Shown: one piece after another, positions 14,871 to 15,502 of the stretch
Numbering within the stretch: position 1 is the first letter of the stretch
How the letters are laid out: each line of letters begins with the position of its first letter
Source of the DNA: Bacteroidota bacterium
GTDB taxonomy: Bacteria > Bacteroidota > Bacteroidia > Bacteroidales > VadinHA17
Assembly: GCA_030613125.1 (NCBI GenBank)
Contig: JAUWMO010000043.1
Span: forward strand, 1-15,502
Direction of reading: 5' to 3'
DNA length: 15,502 bases
The notes under the pieces: model-generated
What the model saw: the letters and a program-made list of their open reading frames with translations, nothing else
Databases searched by the model: none
Told to the model about the DNA's origin: nothing
Position numbers and translations under genes: made by a program

Positions 14871-14948
14871 TTAGTTAAACATCCGGCCAAAAGCCTCAAC
14901 ATCTTCTATTTCCAGGATTCTCTTTATATCCGTTTCGGAAAATTCCAT
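14871..14948 (-). CDS. Possible 25-codon ORF or remnant upstream of the secreted protein gene
   Basis: Starting at ATG 14948 the frame reads MEFSETDIKRILEIEDVEAF, then GRMFN and a stop at 14871-14873, 11 bp before the next start. The open frame extends upstream without an ATG to a stop at 14967-14969 (31 codons in all). The amino-acid mix is protein-like rather than random AT-rich translation. It may be a small gene, an upstream ORF in the leader, or the tail of a decayed gene. Confidence 0.25.
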   Translation of the reverse strand: MEFSETDIKRILEIEDVEAFGRMFN

Positions 14949-15005
14949 GCACGAATATCTGAATTCTTAAATTTCAAAAGCAAGATAAGAAAATTTTTAT
15001 ACCTC

Positions 15006-15042
15006 ACTAGTTATAAAATGATTCAAAAAAATCAAAACTAGT
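15006..15042. repeat. 7-bp inverted repeat around ACTAGT
   Basis: ACTAGTT (15006-15012) and AACTAGT (15036-15042) are exact reverse complements 23 nt apart. The right arm lies just past the stop of the remnant at 15044-15226. CAAAACTA at 15033-15040 (minus strand TAGTTTTG) would match a -7 element for the genes to the left, but there is no -33 match. Confidence 0.35.
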
Positions 15043-15043
15043 T

Positions 15044-15226
15044 CTATGGAGTAATTCCCGGGCTGACAGGTATAGAGCTAATTAACCGAATCTGATTCAT
15101 TGCCCCATATTCAAATTGATAAAAACCATCCTCCCCAATTAATAATAACCCATTAACCGGAATTACATCCCAGGTATGTATTTCAGGAAAAGTGGTAATT
15201 AATCTTCTATAATAATTTTTTAATAT
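15044..15226 (-). pseudogene. C-terminal remnant resembling LVIVD-repeat proteins
   Basis: The minus-strand frame ending at TAG (15044-15046) is open for 60 codons to a TGA at 15227-15229 and has no ATG near its beginning. It reads YYRRLITTFPEIHTWDV, then IPVNGLLLIGEDGFYQFEYG, then NQIRLISSIPV before the stop. The pattern of a short hydrophobic strand, GEDGFYQFEY and a second strand is what I recall from the C-terminus of LVIVD-repeat (beta-propeller-like) Bacteroidota surface proteins. The rest of the gene is missing, so this is a truncated relic. The family call is from memory. Confidence 0.5.
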
Positions 15227-15352
15227 TCAATATTTTATAAATATCTGTATCCTTAATAAATATGCTATATCGGATGGCCAGCAAATGCAGTAGCTTTAGT
15301 TTGAGCGTCAGAATTCAGAAGCTATTAAATTTGCTGTCTTATTAGTGATAAT

Positions 15353-15502
15353 TTAATCATTCTTGATATACTTATCTCTTCTTAAATTGAAACTTGAGAT
15401 AGAAATAGATTTATTTGAAATTATTAATAAATCAGGTGTTAAATTATATATAGTTTCAACACTTTCAATTATAGGTAAACAATCATTAGTGCTTAACCTT
15501 AA
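15353..15502 (-). CDS. Open frame entering from the right edge (C-terminal part, uncertain)
   Basis: In minus-strand register with the window end, 49 codons are open before TAA at 15353-15355. The translation (LRLSTNDCLPIIESVETIYN, then LTPDLLIISNKSISI) has a protein-like mix. However, the plus strand is also open over the same bases, and the DNA is very AT-rich. It could be the end of a real gene, more relic sequence or chance. Confidence 0.25.
   Translation of the reverse strand, partial: LRLSTNDCLPIIESVETIYNLTPDLLIISNKSISISSFNLRRDKYIKND

Noticed and set aside
15355..15502. Plus-strand open frame to the right edge
   Set aside because: Open but without ATG, Leu/Ile/Lys-rich and probably chance in AT-rich DNA; the minus-strand frame has a somewhat more protein-like mix.

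Overview
This window looks like a chromosome segment from a Bacteroidota bacterium, probably an environmental Bacteroidia or Cytophagia relative. The order cannot be fixed from what is here. The grounds are a SusC/SusD outer-membrane pair with lipoprotein partners, a DUF2851 protein (a family I know mainly from this phylum), a TAnnTTTG-type promoter before rpsO, AT-rich intergenic DNA and no clear Shine-Dalgarno sequences.

Left part (1-4114, all minus strand): the first 416 codons of pnp (running off the left edge), rpsO with its own promoter and an intrinsic terminator between rpsO and pnp, a two-TM potassium-channel-like protein with a cytoplasmic RCK module, and a DUF2851 protein. The last two are 19 bp apart and probably co-transcribed.

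Middle (4115-6204): two long AT-rich non-coding stretches flank one small secreted protein gene (4668-5153) that ends in a strong terminator. Each stretch holds one copy of an ungapped 35-bp motif (26/35 identical). There is also a GC-richer, inverted-repeat-rich island (about 5240-5460) and, before the sus operon, three hairpins. One of these is a good intrinsic terminator only when read on the minus strand.

Centre right (6205-12961, plus strand): a compact four-gene operon of a SusC-type TonB-dependent transporter, a SusD-like lipoprotein (SusD-like_2 type) and two accessory lipoproteins, closed by a terminator at 12986-13019. The SusC barrel and SusD lid should import a ligand across the outer membrane, and the two lipoproteins probably sit on the cell surface with them. 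No glycoside hydrolase, peptidase or regulator is linked, so the substrate is unknown. The two lipoproteins appear to share a C-terminal domain, and susC carries a run of nine G in its coding sequence.

Right part (13020-15502): a gene-free stretch, pyrF (orotidine 5'-phosphate decarboxylase) and a small secreted beta-rich protein gene, both on the minus strand. After them comes decayed DNA with a C-terminal remnant resembling LVIVD-repeat proteins and an open frame that reaches the window edge.

The best candidates for something undescribed are the shared accessory-lipoprotein domain, the duplicated 35-bp motif, the structured leader with its possible antisense RNA, the G9 tract in susC, and a possible nuclease-like reading of DUF2851. 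None is proven from sequence alone.
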